Assembly (NCBI RefSeq): GCF_001718415.1
Contig: NZ_CP013377.1
Coordinates: 496,001-560,000 of the forward strand
Length of the DNA: 64,000 nt
Source of the DNA: Burkholderia pseudomultivorans
GTDB taxonomy: Bacteria; Pseudomonadota; Gammaproteobacteria; Burkholderiales; Burkholderiaceae
Direction: 5' to 3'
Shown: piece by piece, positions 9,114 to 18,105 of the stretch
Layout: every line of letters starts with the position of its first letter
How positions within the stretch are numbered: position 1 is the first letter of the stretch
Translations under genes and position numbers: made by a program
The notes under the pieces: generated by a model
Told to the model about the DNA's origin: nothing
Seen by the model: only the letters and a program-made list of their open reading frames with translations
Databases searched by the model: none

Positions 9114-10499
9114 ATGAACGTCAGCGTTTTCGACCTGTTCAAGATCGGCATCGGCCCGTCCAGTTCGCACACGGTCGGCCCGATGATCGCCGCGTGCCGC
9201 TTCGCGTCGCACGTCGAGGACGCGAACCTGCTCGGCTTCGTGCGTCGCGTGCGGGTCGAGCTGTACGGGTCGCTCGGCGCGACCGGCAAGGGCCACGGCA
9301 CCGACAAGGCCGTGCTGCTCGGCCTCGAGGGCCATCTGCCGGACACCATCGATCCGGACCTGATCGAGCCGCGCCTCGCGGCGATCCGCGCGGAAAAGTC
9401 GCTGTCGCTGCTCGGCCGGCAGTCGATCCGTTTCGACGAGAAGGAGCATATCGGCTTCTATCGCAAGCTGATGACGGGCACCAGCATCGTGCACCCGAAC
9501 GGGATGCGCTTCCAGGCGTTCGACGAGCACGGCCAGCTGCTCGTCGAGAAAGAGTATTACTCGATCGGCGGCGGCTTCGTCGTGAACCGCGACGGCGATC
9601 GCGTCAACGGCGTGCGCGCCGCGGCCGAGGTGCCCTATCCGTTCCGCACCGGCGACGACCTGATGCGCCAGTGCCGCGAGCACGGGCTGTCGATCGCCGA
9701 GCTGATGATGCGCAACGAATGCGCGCTGCGCCCGGAAGACGAAGTGCGTGCAGGACTCCTCGCGATCTGGCGCACGATGGCCGCCTGCGTCGAGCGCGGC
9801 TGCAAGGTCGAGGGCGACCTGCCGGGCCCGATGCGCGTGAAGCGCCGCGCGGCCGAGCTGTACGGCCGCCTGCGCGCGCGTTCGGAGGAATCGTTGCGCG
9901 ACCCGCTGTCGATGCTCGACTGGGTCAACCTGTACGCGATGGCCGTCAACGAGGAGAACGCGGCGGGCGGGCGCGTCGTTACCGCACCGACCAACGGCGC
10001 GGCCGGCGTGATTCCGGCGGTGCTGCACTACTACGTGAAGTTCGTGCCGGGCTCGAACGAAGCGGGCATCGTCGAATTCCTGCTGACGGCCGCGGCGATC
10101 GGGATCATCTACAAGGAAACCGCGTCGATCTCCGGCGCGGAAGTCGGTTGCCAGGGCGAGGTCGGCGTCGCGTGCTCGATGGCCGCCGCCGCGCTCGCCG
10201 CCGTGATGGGCGGTACGCCCGACCAGGTCGAGAACGCCGCCGAGATCGGCATGGAGCACAACCTCGGCATGACCTGCGATCCGGTCGGCGGGCTCGTGCA
10301 GATCCCGTGCATCGAGCGCAACGCGATGGGCGCGATCAAGGCGCTGAACGCGTCGCGCATGGCGCTCAAGGGCAACGGCCAGCACTACGTGTCGCTCGAC
10401 TCGGTCATCAAGACGATGCGCGAGACCGGCGCCGACATGAAGACGAAATACAAGGAAACGTCGCGCGGCGGTCTCGCCGTGAACGTCATCGAATGCTAA
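9114..10499 (+). CDS. sdaA: L-serine ammonia-lyase, iron-sulfur type
   Basis: The 461-residue, single-chain enzyme deaminates L-serine to pyruvate. It opens with the family signature [21 protein letters not shown]. The cluster-binding cysteines are visible in [14 protein letters not shown] (first Cys near residue 346) and in [15 protein letters not shown]. The ATG at 9114 is preceded by AAAGGAAG; a much longer open frame upstream is only GC-rich read-through. Standing first in the sarcosine operon, it drains serine made from sarcosine-derived glycine plus methylene-THF into central metabolism. Cytoplasmic, oxygen-sensitive by family. Confidence 0.95.
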   Translation: MNVSVFDLFKIGIGPSSSHTVGPMIAACRFASHVEDANLLGFVRRVRVELYGSLGATGKGHGTDKAVLLGLEGHLPDTIDPDLIEPRLAAIRAEKSLSLLGRQSIRFDEKEHIGFYRKLMTGTSIVHPNGMRFQAFDEHGQLLVEKEYYSIGGGFVVNRDGDRVNGVRAAAEVPYPFRTGDDLMRQCREHGLSIAELMMRNECALRPEDEVRAGLLAIWRTMAACVERGCKVEGDLPGPMRVKRRAAELYGRLRARSEESLRDPLSMLDWVNLYAMAVNEENAAGGRVVTAPTNGAAGVIPAVLHYYVKFVPGSNEAGIVEFLLTAAAIGIIYKETASISGAEVGCQGEVGVACSMAAAALAAVMGGTPDQVENAAEIGMEHNLGMTCDPVGGLVQIPCIERNAMGAIKALNASRMALKGNGQHYVSLDSVIKTMRETGADMKTKYKETSRGGLAVNVIEC

Positions 10500-10515
10500 C
10501 GAAGGGTCCATCAAA

Positions 10516-11760
10516 ATGAGCCGCTACTCGATATTCAGCCTGTTCCGCAACGGCCTCTCGTATCACGAGAACTGGGAAAAGCAGTGGAAGAGCCCGGAAC
10601 CGAAGAAGGAATACGACGTCGTGATCGTCGGCGGCGGCGGGCACGGGCTCGCGACCGCGTACTACCTCGCCAAGGAGCACGGCATCACGAACGTCGCGAT
10701 TCTCGAGAAGGGCTGGATCGGCGGCGGCAACACCGCGCGCAACACGACGATCGTGCGCTCGAACTATCTGTGGGACGAGTCGGCCGCGCTGTACGAGAAG
10801 GCGATGAAGCTGTGGGAAGGGCTGTCGCAGGACCTGAACTACAACGTGATGTTCAGCCAGCGCGGCGTGATGAACCTCGCGCACACGCTGCAGGACGTGC
10901 GCGACACCGAGCGCCGCGTCAACGCGAACCGGCTGAACGGCGTCGACGCCGAATTCCTGACGCCCGCGCAGATCAAGGAAATCGAGCCGACCATCAACCT
11001 CAACAGCCGCTACCCGGTGCTCGGCGCATCGATCCAGCGCCGCGCGGGCGTCGCGCGCCACGATGCGGTGGCCTGGGGCTTCGCGCGCGGCGCGGACCGC
11101 GCCGGCGTCGACATCATCCAGAACTGCCAGGTCACGGGCATTCGTCGCGAAGGCGGTGCGGTGGTCGGCGTCGACACGGTGAAGGGCTTCATCAAGGCGA
11201 AGAAGGTCGCGGTGGTCGCGGCCGGCAACACGACGACGCTCGCCGACATGGCCGGCGTGCGCCTGCCGATCGAAAGCCATCCGCTGCAGGCGCTCGTGTC
11301 CGAGCCGATCAAGCCGGTGGTCAACTCGGTGATCATGTCGAACGCGGTGCACGCGTACATCAGCCAGTCCGACAAGGGCGACCTCGTGATCGGCGCGGGC
11401 ATCGACCAGTACACGGGCTTCGGCCAGCGCGGCAGCTTCCACATCATCGAAGGCACGCTGCAGGCGATCGTCGAGATGTTCCCGGTGTTCTCGCGCGTGC
11501 GGATGAACCGCCAGTGGGGCGGCATCGTCGACGTGTCGCCGGACGCGTGCCCGATCATCAGCAAGACCGACGTGAAGGGCCTCTATTTCAACTGCGGCTG
11601 GGGGACGGGCGGCTTCAAGGCGACGCCCGGCTCGGGCTGGGTGTTCGCGCACACGATCGCGCGCGACGAGCCGCATCCGCTGAACGCGCCGTTCGCACTC
11701 GACCGCTTCTACACCGGCCACCTGATCGACGAACACGGCGCTGCCGCCGTCGCGCACTGA
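10516..11760 (+). CDS. soxB: sarcosine oxidase beta subunit
   Basis: The 414-residue subunit of heterotetrameric sarcosine oxidase carries the FAD-binding start [20 protein letters not shown] (from about residue 33) and the [15 protein letters not shown] segment around His182, which probably corresponds to the histidine that holds the covalent flavin in characterised enzymes. This subunit demethylates sarcosine to glycine, passing electrons to oxygen and the one-carbon unit towards the alpha subunit. It follows sdaA by 16 bp and is followed by soxD after 16 bp, so one operon is clear. Confidence 0.96.
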   Translation: MSRYSIFSLFRNGLSYHENWEKQWKSPEPKKEYDVVIVGGGGHGLATAYYLAKEHGITNVAILEKGWIGGGNTARNTTIVRSNYLWDESAALYEKAMKLWEGLSQDLNYNVMFSQRGVMNLAHTLQDVRDTERRVNANRLNGVDAEFLTPAQIKEIEPTINLNSRYPVLGASIQRRAGVARHDAVAWGFARGADRAGVDIIQNCQVTGIRREGGAVVGVDTVKGFIKAKKVAVVAAGNTTTLADMAGVRLPIESHPLQALVSEPIKPVVNSVIMSNAVHAYISQSDKGDLVIGAGIDQYTGFGQRGSFHIIEGTLQAIVEMFPVFSRVRMNRQWGGIVDVSPDACPIISKTDVKGLYFNCGWGTGGFKATPGSGWVFAHTIARDEPHPLNAPFALDRFYTGHLIDEHGAAAVAH

Positions 11761-11776
11761 ACGAGGAGAAACCAAC

Positions 11777-12076
11777 ATGTTGCTGATCGAATGTCCGTGG
11801 TGCGGGCCGCGCGCCGAATCCGAGTTCACGTGCGGCGGCGAAGCCGACATCGTGCGCCCGGTCGCGAACGAAACCATGACCGACCGCGAGTGGGGCGAGT
11901 ACGTGTTCATGCGCGAGAACAAGCGCGGGCTGCACAAGGAGCAATGGCTGCACACGCAGGGCTGCCGCCGCTGGTTCAAGGTCACGCGCGACACCGTCAC
12001 GTACGAAATCAAGAGCTATGAGAAGTTCGGTGGGGCGACCGCCGGCAACGCACACGAAGAGGGCACGAGCAAATGA
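11777..12076 (+). CDS. soxD: sarcosine oxidase delta subunit
   Basis: This small 99-residue subunit begins MLLIECPWCGPR. Cys6, Cys9, His59 and Cys63 are all present, matching the zinc-binding set described for delta subunits of heterotetrameric sarcosine oxidase. It has no catalytic role of its own and stabilises the complex. Its TGA stop overlaps the soxA ATG (12073-12076), so delta and alpha are translated in a coupled way. Confidence 0.95.
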   Translation: MLLIECPWCGPRAESEFTCGGEADIVRPVANETMTDREWGEYVFMRENKRGLHKEQWLHTQGCRRWFKVTRDTVTYEIKSYEKFGGATAGNAHEEGTSK

Positions 12077-15000
12077 GCCAGAAAGACCGCCTCGGCACCG
12101 GTGGCCGCATCAATCGCGCGATTCCGCTGACGTTTACGTTCAACGGTCGCACGTATCAGGGCTTCCAGGGCGACACGCTCGCGTCCGCGCTGCTCGCGAA
12201 CGGCGTGCACTTCGTCGCGCGCAGCTTCAAGTACCACCGTCCGCGCGGGATCGTGACGGCGGACGTCGCGGAACCGAATGCCGTCGTGCAGCTCGAATCG
12301 GGCCCGTACAGCGTGCCGAACGCGCGCGCGACCGAGATCGAGCTGTATCAGGGGCTCGTCGCGTCGAGCGTGAACGCGGAGCCGTCGCTCGAGAACGACA
12401 AGTACGCGATCAACCAGAAGCTGTCGCGTTTCCTGCCCGCCGGCTTCTACTACAAGACCTTCATGTGGCCGCGCAAGATGTGGCCGAAGTATGAGGAAAA
12501 GATCCGCGAAGCGGCCGGTCTCGGCAAGGCGCCCGACGCGCTCGACGCCGATCGCTACGACAAGTGCTACGCGCACTGCGACGTGCTGGTGGTCGGCGGT
12601 GGCCCGTCGGGTCTCGCCGCCGCGCACGCGGCGGCCACCGCCGGCGCGCGCGTGATCCTCGTCGACGACCAGCGCGAACTGGGCGGCAGCCTGCTGTCGT
12701 GCCGTGCGGAGATCGACGGCAAGCCCGCGCTGCAGTGGGTCGAGAAGATCGAGGCCGAACTGCGCAAGCTGCCCGACGTGACGATCCTGTCGCGCAGCAC
12801 CGCGTTCGGCTACCAGGATCACAACCTCGTGACCGTCACGCAGCGCCTGACCGATCACATGCCCGTGTCGATGCGCAAGGGCACGCGCGAACTGCTGTGG
12901 AAGGTCCGCGCGAAGCAGGTGATTCTCGCGACCGGCGCGCACGAGCGGCCGATCGTGTTCGGCAACAACGACCTGCCGGGCGTGATGCTCGCCGGCGCGG
13001 TGTCGACCTATATTCATCGCTACGGCGTGCTGCCGGGCCGCAACGTGGTCGTGTTCACGAACAACGACCGCGCGTACCAGACCGCGCTCGACCTGAAGGC
13101 GTGCGGCGCGAAGGTGACGGTCGTCGATGCGCGCGCCTCGTCGAACGGCGCGCTGCCTGCGGCCGCGAAGCGGCAGGGCGTGACGGTGTTGAGCGGCGCG
13201 GTCGTGACGGCCGCGTCGGGCAAGCTGCGCGTATCGTCGGTCGACGTCGCGTCGTACACGAACGGCCAGACGGGCGGCAAGCTGCAGTCGCTGCCGTGCG
13301 ACCTCGTCGCGATGTCCGGCGGCTTCAGCCCGGTGCTGCACCTGTTCGCGCAGTCGGGCGGCAAGGCATGCTGGAACGACGAGAAGGCGTGTTTCCTGCC
13401 CGGCAAGCCGGTGCAGGCGGAAGCCAGCGTCGGCGCGGCCGCCGGTGAATTCGGGCTGGCGCGCGCGCTGCGCCTCGCGCTCGACGCGGGCGCCGAGGCG
13501 GCCAAGGCCGCGGGCTTCACGGCCGCGCAGCGCCCTGTCGCGCCGCAGGTCGCGGAAACCGTCGAAGGCGCGCTGCAGCCGCTCTGGCTGGTCGGCAGCC
13601 GCGAGGCCGCGTCGCGCGGGCCGAAGCAGTTCGTCGATTTCCAGAACGACGTGTCGGCCGCCGACATCCTGCTGGCCGCACGCGAAGGCTTCGAGTCGGT
13701 CGAGCACGTGAAGCGCTACACGGCGATGGGCTTCGGCACCGACCAGGGCAAGCTCGGCAACATCAACGGGATGGCGATCCTCGCGCAGGCGCTCGGCAAG
13801 TCGATCCCCGAAACCGGCACGACGACGTTCCGCCCGAACTACACGCCGGTGTCGTTCGGCACGTTCGCGGGCCGCGAGCTCGGCGATTTCCTCGACCCGA
13901 TCCGCAAGACCTGCATCCACGAATGGCACGTCGAGCACGGCGCGCTGTTCGAGGACGTCGGCAACTGGAAGCGGCCCTGGTATTTCCCGAAGAACGGCGA
14001 GGACCTGCATGCGGCCGTGAAGCGCGAATGCCTCGCGGTGCGCAACAGCGTCGGCATCCTCGATGCGTCGACGCTCGGCAAGATCGACATCCAGGGCCCG
14101 GACGCGGTGAAGCTGCTGAACTGGATGTACACGAACCCGTGGAACAAGCTCGAGGTGGGCAAGTGCCGCTACGGGCTGATGCTCGACGAGAACGGCATGG
14201 TGTTCGACGACGGCGTGACGGTGCGCCTCGCCGATCAGCACTTCATGATGACGACCACGACCGGCGGCGCGGCGCGCGTGCTGACCTGGCTCGAGCGCTG
14301 GCTGCAGACGGAGTGGCCGGACATGAAGGTGCGCCTGTCGTCGGTCACCGATCACTGGGCGACGTTCGCGGTGGTCGGCCCGAAGAGCCGCAAGGTCGTG
14401 CAGAAGGTGTGCCAGGACATCGACTTCGGCAACGAGGCGTTCCCGTTCATGAGCTACCGGAACGGCACGGTCGCAGGCGCGAAGGCGCGCGTGATGCGGA
14501 TCAGCTTCTCGGGCGAGCTGGCCTATGAAGTGAACGTGCCGGCCAATGCGGGCCGCGCGGTGTGGGAAGCGCTGATGGCGGCCGGCGCCGAGTTCGACAT
14601 CACGCCGTACGGCACCGAGACGATGCACGTGCTGCGTGCGGAGAAGGGCTACATCATCGTCGGTCAGGACACCGACGGCTCGATCACGCCGTACGACCTC
14701 GGGATGGGCGGCGTCGTCGCGAAGTCGAAGGACTTCCTCGGCAAGCGTTCGCTGTCGCGTTCGGATACCGCGAAGCAAGGCCGCAAGCAGTTCGTCGGCC
14801 TGCTGACCGAGGACGAGCAGTTCGTGCTGCCCGAAGGCGCGCAGATCATCGCGAAGGACACGCAGGTGTCCACGACCGAGCCGACGCCGATGATCGGCCA
14901 CGTAACGTCGAGCTACTACAGCCCGATCCTGAAGCGCTCGATCGCGCTGGCGGTGGTGAAGGGCGGCTTGGACAAGATGGGCGAGAGCGTCGTGATTCCG

Positions 15001-15084
15001 CTGGCCAACGGCAAGCGCATCACCGCGAAGATCTCGAGCCCGGTTTTCTACGATACCGAAGGGGTGCGTCAGCATGTGGAATGA
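12073..15084 (+). CDS. soxA: sarcosine oxidase alpha subunit
   Basis: The 1003-residue subunit has three visible parts. The N-terminal 2Fe-2S-ferredoxin-like segment around LTFTFNGRTYQGFQGDTLAS is followed by an NAD-binding pyridine-nucleotide-oxidoreductase domain starting VLVVGGGPSGLAAAHAA near residue 176. The C-terminal GcvT-like aminomethyltransferase domain (about residues 610-990) binds tetrahydrofolate, so formaldehyde equivalents leave as 5,10-methylene-THF. The subunit also carries non-covalent NAD and shares the FMN site by family. It overlaps soxD by 4 bp and soxG by 11 bp. Confidence 0.96.
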   Translation: MSQKDRLGTGGRINRAIPLTFTFNGRTYQGFQGDTLASALLANGVHFVARSFKYHRPRGIVTADVAEPNAVVQLESGPYSVPNARATEIELYQGLVASSVNAEPSLENDKYAINQKLSRFLPAGFYYKTFMWPRKMWPKYEEKIREAAGLGKAPDALDADRYDKCYAHCDVLVVGGGPSGLAAAHAAATAGARVILVDDQRELGGSLLSCRAEIDGKPALQWVEKIEAELRKLPDVTILSRSTAFGYQDHNLVTVTQRLTDHMPVSMRKGTRELLWKVRAKQVILATGAHERPIVFGNNDLPGVMLAGAVSTYIHRYGVLPGRNVVVFTNNDRAYQTALDLKACGAKVTVVDARASSNGALPAAAKRQGVTVLSGAVVTAASGKLRVSSVDVASYTNGQTGGKLQSLPCDLVAMSGGFSPVLHLFAQSGGKACWNDEKACFLPGKPVQAEASVGAAAGEFGLARALRLALDAGAEAAKAAGFTAAQRPVAPQVAETVEGALQPLWLVGSREAASRGPKQFVDFQNDVSAADILLAAREGFESVEHVKRYTAMGFGTDQGKLGNINGMAILAQALGKSIPETGTTTFRPNYTPVSFGTFAGRELGDFLDPIRKTCIHEWHVEHGALFEDVGNWKRPWYFPKNGEDLHAAVKRECLAVRNSVGILDASTLGKIDIQGPDAVKLLNWMYTNPWNKLEVGKCRYGLMLDENGMVFDDGVTVRLADQHFMMTTTTGGAARVLTWLERWLQTEWPDMKVRLSSVTDHWATFAVVGPKSRKVVQKVCQDIDFGNEAFPFMSYRNGTVAGAKARVMRISFSGELAYEVNVPANAGRAVWEALMAAGAEFDITPYGTETMHVLRAEKGYIIVGQDTDGSITPYDLGMGGVVAKSKDFLGKRSLSRSDTAKQGRKQFVGLLTEDEQFVLPEGAQIIAKDTQVSTTEPTPMIGHVTSSYYSPILKRSIALAVVKGGLDKMGESVVIPLANGKRITAKISSPVFYDTEGVRQHVE

Positions 15085-15706
15085 AACGAGAAACCAGGCG
15101 CCGGTGGCGGGCGCGGGCGGCGTGCAGCTCGAGTCGCCGTTCGTCGGCGCGGCCGACGTGCTGAAGGCGCACCAGGCGCGCGCCTCGAAGAAGTTCGCGC
15201 TGCGCGAGCGCGCGTTCCTCGATCTCGTGAACGTGCGCGGCGAACTGCACGACCCGGCGTTCGTGAGTGCGTTCGAGCGGGTGGTCGGCTGCCGGCCGCC
15301 GGCCGAGCCGAATACGGTTGCGCGCAGCGCCGAGTATGACGTGCTGTGGCTCGGCCCGGACGAGTGGCTGGTGCGTTCGAACGGGCCCGTGCAGGCGGGC
15401 GTGCTCGAAGCGAAGCTCGCGGAAGCCGTGCAGGGTTCGTATGCGGCGGCGGTGGACGTCGGCAGCGGCTACACGGTCGTCGAGATCAGCGGCGAGCGCG
15501 TGCGCGACGTGCTTGCGCGCGGTTGCCCGCTCGACCTGCATCCGCGCATGTTCAAGCCGGGTCAGTGCGCGCAGTCGCACTACTTCAAGGCGTCGATCGT
15601 GCTGATCCCGACCGGCGACGATGCGTTCGAGATCGTGCTGCGTCGCAGTTTCGCCGACTATTTCGTGCGCATCATGCTCGACGCGGCCGCGCCGCTGATG
15701 TCATGA
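15074..15706 (+). CDS. soxG: sarcosine oxidase gamma subunit
   Basis: The 210-residue gamma subunit completes the alpha-beta-gamma-delta set. It has the weak GcvT-like fold usual for SoxG, with the stretches WLGPDEWLV and DVGSGYTVVEISG. It starts inside the end of soxA with an 11-bp overlap and ends in an ATGA overlap with folB. No cofactor is known for this subunit; it serves assembly of the tetramer. Confidence 0.94.
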   Translation: MWNETRNQAPVAGAGGVQLESPFVGAADVLKAHQARASKKFALRERAFLDLVNVRGELHDPAFVSAFERVVGCRPPAEPNTVARSAEYDVLWLGPDEWLVRSNGPVQAGVLEAKLAEAVQGSYAAAVDVGSGYTVVEISGERVRDVLARGCPLDLHPRMFKPGQCAQSHYFKASIVLIPTGDDAFEIVLRRSFADYFVRIMLDAAAPLMS

Positions 15707-16143
15707 AGCCGTTCGACGAACCGTTCGTGGCGATCGACGCGCCGCGCCTGCGCGGGCGTGGCTGGAGCGTGTTCGTCGACGAACTGAAGGTGCCCGCGCG
15801 CGTCGGCATTCACGCGCACGAGCACGAAGCGCCGCAGCCGATCGTGATCGATGCGCGGCTCGAGTATCGCTGCGAGCCGAGCGAGCAGGGCGAGTGGATC
15901 GACTACGACGGCTACTGCGCGCGCGTCGCGTCGTTTCTCGCGCACAAGCCGCATACGCGGCTGCTCGAAACGCTCGTCGCCGATATCGCGGTGCTGTCGT
16001 TCCGCGAGTGGTCGGCGCTGGAGTCGCTGACGCTGTCGGTGCACAAGCCGAAGATTCGGCCCGGGACCAAGCGTGTCGGCGTGTCGCTGGACTGGACGCG
16101 CGGCGATTACCTGCGATGGACGGGGGCGGCGGGGCAGATCTGA
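15703..16143 (+). CDS. folB: dihydroneopterin aldolase family protein (FolB-like) in the sarcosine operon
   Basis: The 146-residue product has the FolB pattern: FVDELKVPARVGIHAHEHEAPQPI near residue 25 and the C-terminal strand ESLTLSVHKPKIRPGTKRVGV. The first part matches the DELxVxxxIGxxxxE signature, with His/Glu positions kept. FolB makes 6-hydroxymethyl-dihydropterin for folate synthesis. The ATG overlaps the soxG stop, so its output is tied to sarcosine oxidase. I infer it boosts the folate pool that SoxA loads with one-carbon units, though it may be a paralogue with another pterin substrate. It is the last gene before a terminator. Confidence 0.88.
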   Translation: MKPFDEPFVAIDAPRLRGRGWSVFVDELKVPARVGIHAHEHEAPQPIVIDARLEYRCEPSEQGEWIDYDGYCARVASFLAHKPHTRLLETLVADIAVLSFREWSALESLTLSVHKPKIRPGTKRVGVSLDWTRGDYLRWTGAAGQI

Positions 16144-16163
16144 GCGCTGGCGGGTGCGGGACG

Positions 16164-16190
16164 GATTATTCCTGGAATGTCGGAATAATC
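16164..16190 (+). repeat. first of two tandem hairpins after the sarcosine operon
   Basis: GATTATTCC (16164-16172) and GGAATAATC (16182-16190) are perfect 9-bp arms around a 9-nt loop. The core TTCC-loop-GGAA and a loop of the same length and near-identical sequence recur in the next hairpin 42 bp downstream, so the two look like copies of one element. Confidence 0.6.
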
Positions 16191-16205
16191 GATCGGCCTG
16201 GCGAG

Positions 16206-16250
16206 AAACGGCCAATTGTTCCTGAAATATCGGAACAATTGGCCGTTTTG
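16206..16250 (+). terminator. intrinsic terminator of the sdaA-sox-folB operon
   Basis: Perfect 17-bp arms AAACGGCCAATTGTTCC (16206-16222) and GGAACAATTGGCCGTTT (16232-16248) enclose the loop TGAAATATC, and the descending arm ends in TTTTG. It lies 63 bp after the folB stop. The stem is fully symmetrical with its A-run on the other side, so it may also stop minus-strand transcription. The rest of the 16144-16479 gap has no gene I can support. Confidence 0.8.
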
Positions 16251-16479
16251 CATGGGCAACCGAGCATTGTCGTGATTTCAGTTGGGTGCCGGACTACACC
16301 CGTACCGGCGCGCTGCTGCAGCAAGTCCTGATTCATCGTGCCGCCGCCGCGCTTGGCGCCGGATAGTCGACTACCCGCGCGCGAACGCGCAGCATTTCAT
16401 CGAGTTTCTGTGCGAGCCGGGGGTAAAAGCGGGATCGGGCCGCGCAAGCGCGAGGCGGCCGATCGAGCGGTCGTCGCGC

Positions 16480-17142
16480 TTACGGATTACGCGGCCCCGC
16501 CGACGAATCGCTGACCGGCACCATGCGCGCCTTCGCATCGCTGCCGGCTTTCGCCTCGTCGGCCGGTTCCAGCACGAACCGGAACGAATCGACGCGCTGC
16601 ATTACCTTCGACGCGTACGCACTGGAACCGCCATAGCTCTTCAGCGCGGCCTGCACGTTGCCGCCGGCGGCCTTCACGTAGCCCGACAGGATCGCGGAGC
16701 CGGCCTCGACGTTCGCGTTCGGCTCCGTCAGGTCCTTCACGTTGCGCAGCAGCCCGCGGTGCGCGGCCGGCACGACCTGCATCAGCCCCGTCGCGCCATG
16801 CTGGCCGCGCGCCTTTTCCTGGAAGCGCGATTCGATCGAGATGATGGCGTAAACGAGTGCCGGCGGCAGCGAATATTTCGTCGCAGTGACGCTCACGATG
16901 TCGGCGAGCTTCACGGCCTTTTCCTTCGCGACGCCGAATTTCCTCGTCAGGTACGACGTGATGCGGCGGTTTGCTTCGTTCGGCTGATCGTTCGCGAGCG
17001 GATCGGAGGCGAAGCTCGATGCGGCGGCAACGTTCGGCGCGGATGCCGCGAGCGCGGGCGCCGCCGCTGCGGACGCCTGTTGCGCCGACGCATGATGCGC
17101 GACGCCAAACGAAAGCACGATCAGCCAGAGCAATCGTCGCAT
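16480..17142 (-). CDS. periplasmic lytic transglycosylase (SLT domain)
   Basis: The 220-residue protein has a Sec signal peptide (MRRLLWLIVLSFGVAHHASA, cut near residue 20). An Ala-rich linker follows, then a soluble-lytic-transglycosylase domain with the catalytic Glu104 in IISIESRFQEKARG, followed by GATGLMQV and the later Y in LKSYGGSSAYASKV. It cleaves peptidoglycan glycan strands to 1,6-anhydro products in the periplasm. The size is small for housekeeping Slt and closer to the accessory transglycosylases linked to secretion systems, but no such system is beside it. It stands alone between two operons. Confidence 0.87.
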   Translation of the reverse strand: MRRLLWLIVLSFGVAHHASAQQASAAAAPALAASAPNVAAASSFASDPLANDQPNEANRRITSYLTRKFGVAKEKAVKLADIVSVTATKYSLPPALVYAIISIESRFQEKARGQHGATGLMQVVPAAHRGLLRNVKDLTEPNANVEAGSAILSGYVKAAGGNVQAALKSYGGSSAYASKVMQRVDSFRFVLEPADEAKAGSDAKARMVPVSDSSAGPRNP

Positions 17143-17316
17143 GGTCGAAGTGGGGGAATCGGGAGGCGCATAGTATATCGACCAATCGCGCCGGGCGGCT
17201 GAAGGTGCGCTCGAATGAAAGCGGGATGTAGGCTTGTGTCGGCGCGCGGCGGCGAAATCGTTGCACGGACACGCATCGGAGTCCGCACGAGTGCCGGACG
17301 CGCGCGTCGCGCCGCC

Positions 17317-18105
17317 TTATGCGCGTCGCGCGGTCGCGATCTTCGCCAGTGCGCCGATCGCGTCGCTGACGAGCACCGCGAGCAGCCCGACGATCACGCC
17401 GCCCTGCAGCACGAACGCGGTGTTCGACGTCTGCAGGCCGGCGATGATCACGTCGCCGAGCCCGCGCGCGGCGACGGTCGAGCCGATCGTCGCGGTGCCG
17501 AGGTTGATCACGACCGCGAGCTGGATCCCGTTGACGATCACCGGAAACGCGAGCGGCAGCTCGACCGACACCAGCTGCTGCCAGCCGCTCATGCCCATCC
17601 CGCGCGCGGCGTCGACGACATCGCGCGGCACGTCCTCCAGCCCGGCAATCGTGCTCTCGAAAACGGGCAGGAGCCCGTACAGCACGAGCGCGATCAGCAC
17701 CGGCTTGAGCCCGAAGCCGACGGCCGGCACCGCGAGCGCGAGCACCGCGACCGGCGGGAAGGTCTGGCCGATATCGACGATGCTGCGCGCGACCGGCAGG
17801 AAATCCGCGCCGGACGGCCGCGTGACCGCGATGCCGGCCGTCACCGCGACGAGCGTGCCGATCAGGCTCGACAGCGCGACCGTGCCGAGGTGCGCGAGCG
17901 TGAGGTCGAGCAGGCTCGCGCGATCGTAGATGACGGGCGCACCGTTGTCCGCGAACGGCGCGAACAGTCCCTGCAGCCATGCGGGGCGCAGCAGCAGCAC
18001 GAGCAGCAGCGCGAGCGCGGCCGCGCGGGCCGCATACGCGGGCAGCCGGCGCGGCAGCGACGTGCGCGATGCGCGCGTGCCGTACGCCGCGTTGCGCGCC
18101 GTCAT
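17317..18105 (-). CDS. yehW: osmoprotectant ABC transporter permease (YehW type)
   Basis: The 262-residue inner-membrane permease has six or so hydrophobic segments and the ProW/OpuC-type coupling loop VVDAARGMGMSGWQQLVSVELPLAFPVI. Gene order and sizes (binding protein, long permease, ATPase, short permease) match E. coli yehZYXW, so this is the YehW partner. It is the last gene of the operon and its ATG overlaps the ATPase stop (18105-18102). The substrate is probably a betaine-like compound; the E. coli counterpart is a low-affinity glycine betaine system, so the exact ligand is open. Confidence 0.88.
   Translation of the reverse strand: MTARNAAYGTRASRTSLPRRLPAYAARAAALALLLVLLLRPAWLQGLFAPFADNGAPVIYDRASLLDLTLAHLGTVALSSLIGTLVAVTAGIAVTRPSGADFLPVARSIVDIGQTFPPVAVLALAVPAVGFGLKPVLIALVLYGLLPVFESTIAGLEDVPRDVVDAARGMGMSGWQQLVSVELPLAFPVIVNGIQLAVVINLGTATIGSTVAARGLGDVIIAGLQTSNTAFVLQGGVIVGLLAVLVSDAIGALAKIATARRA

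Noticed and set aside
12016..15075. A 1019-codon minus-strand open frame opposite soxA
   Set aside because: It is the antisense shadow of soxA, with no motif and a biased Arg/Ala/His make-up; soxA itself is certain.
16265..16364. Possible gene remnant reading WVPDYTRTGALLQQVLIH in the gap before the transglycosylase gene
   Set aside because: Too short, no start or ribosome site, and I cannot name a parent family; chance is as likely.
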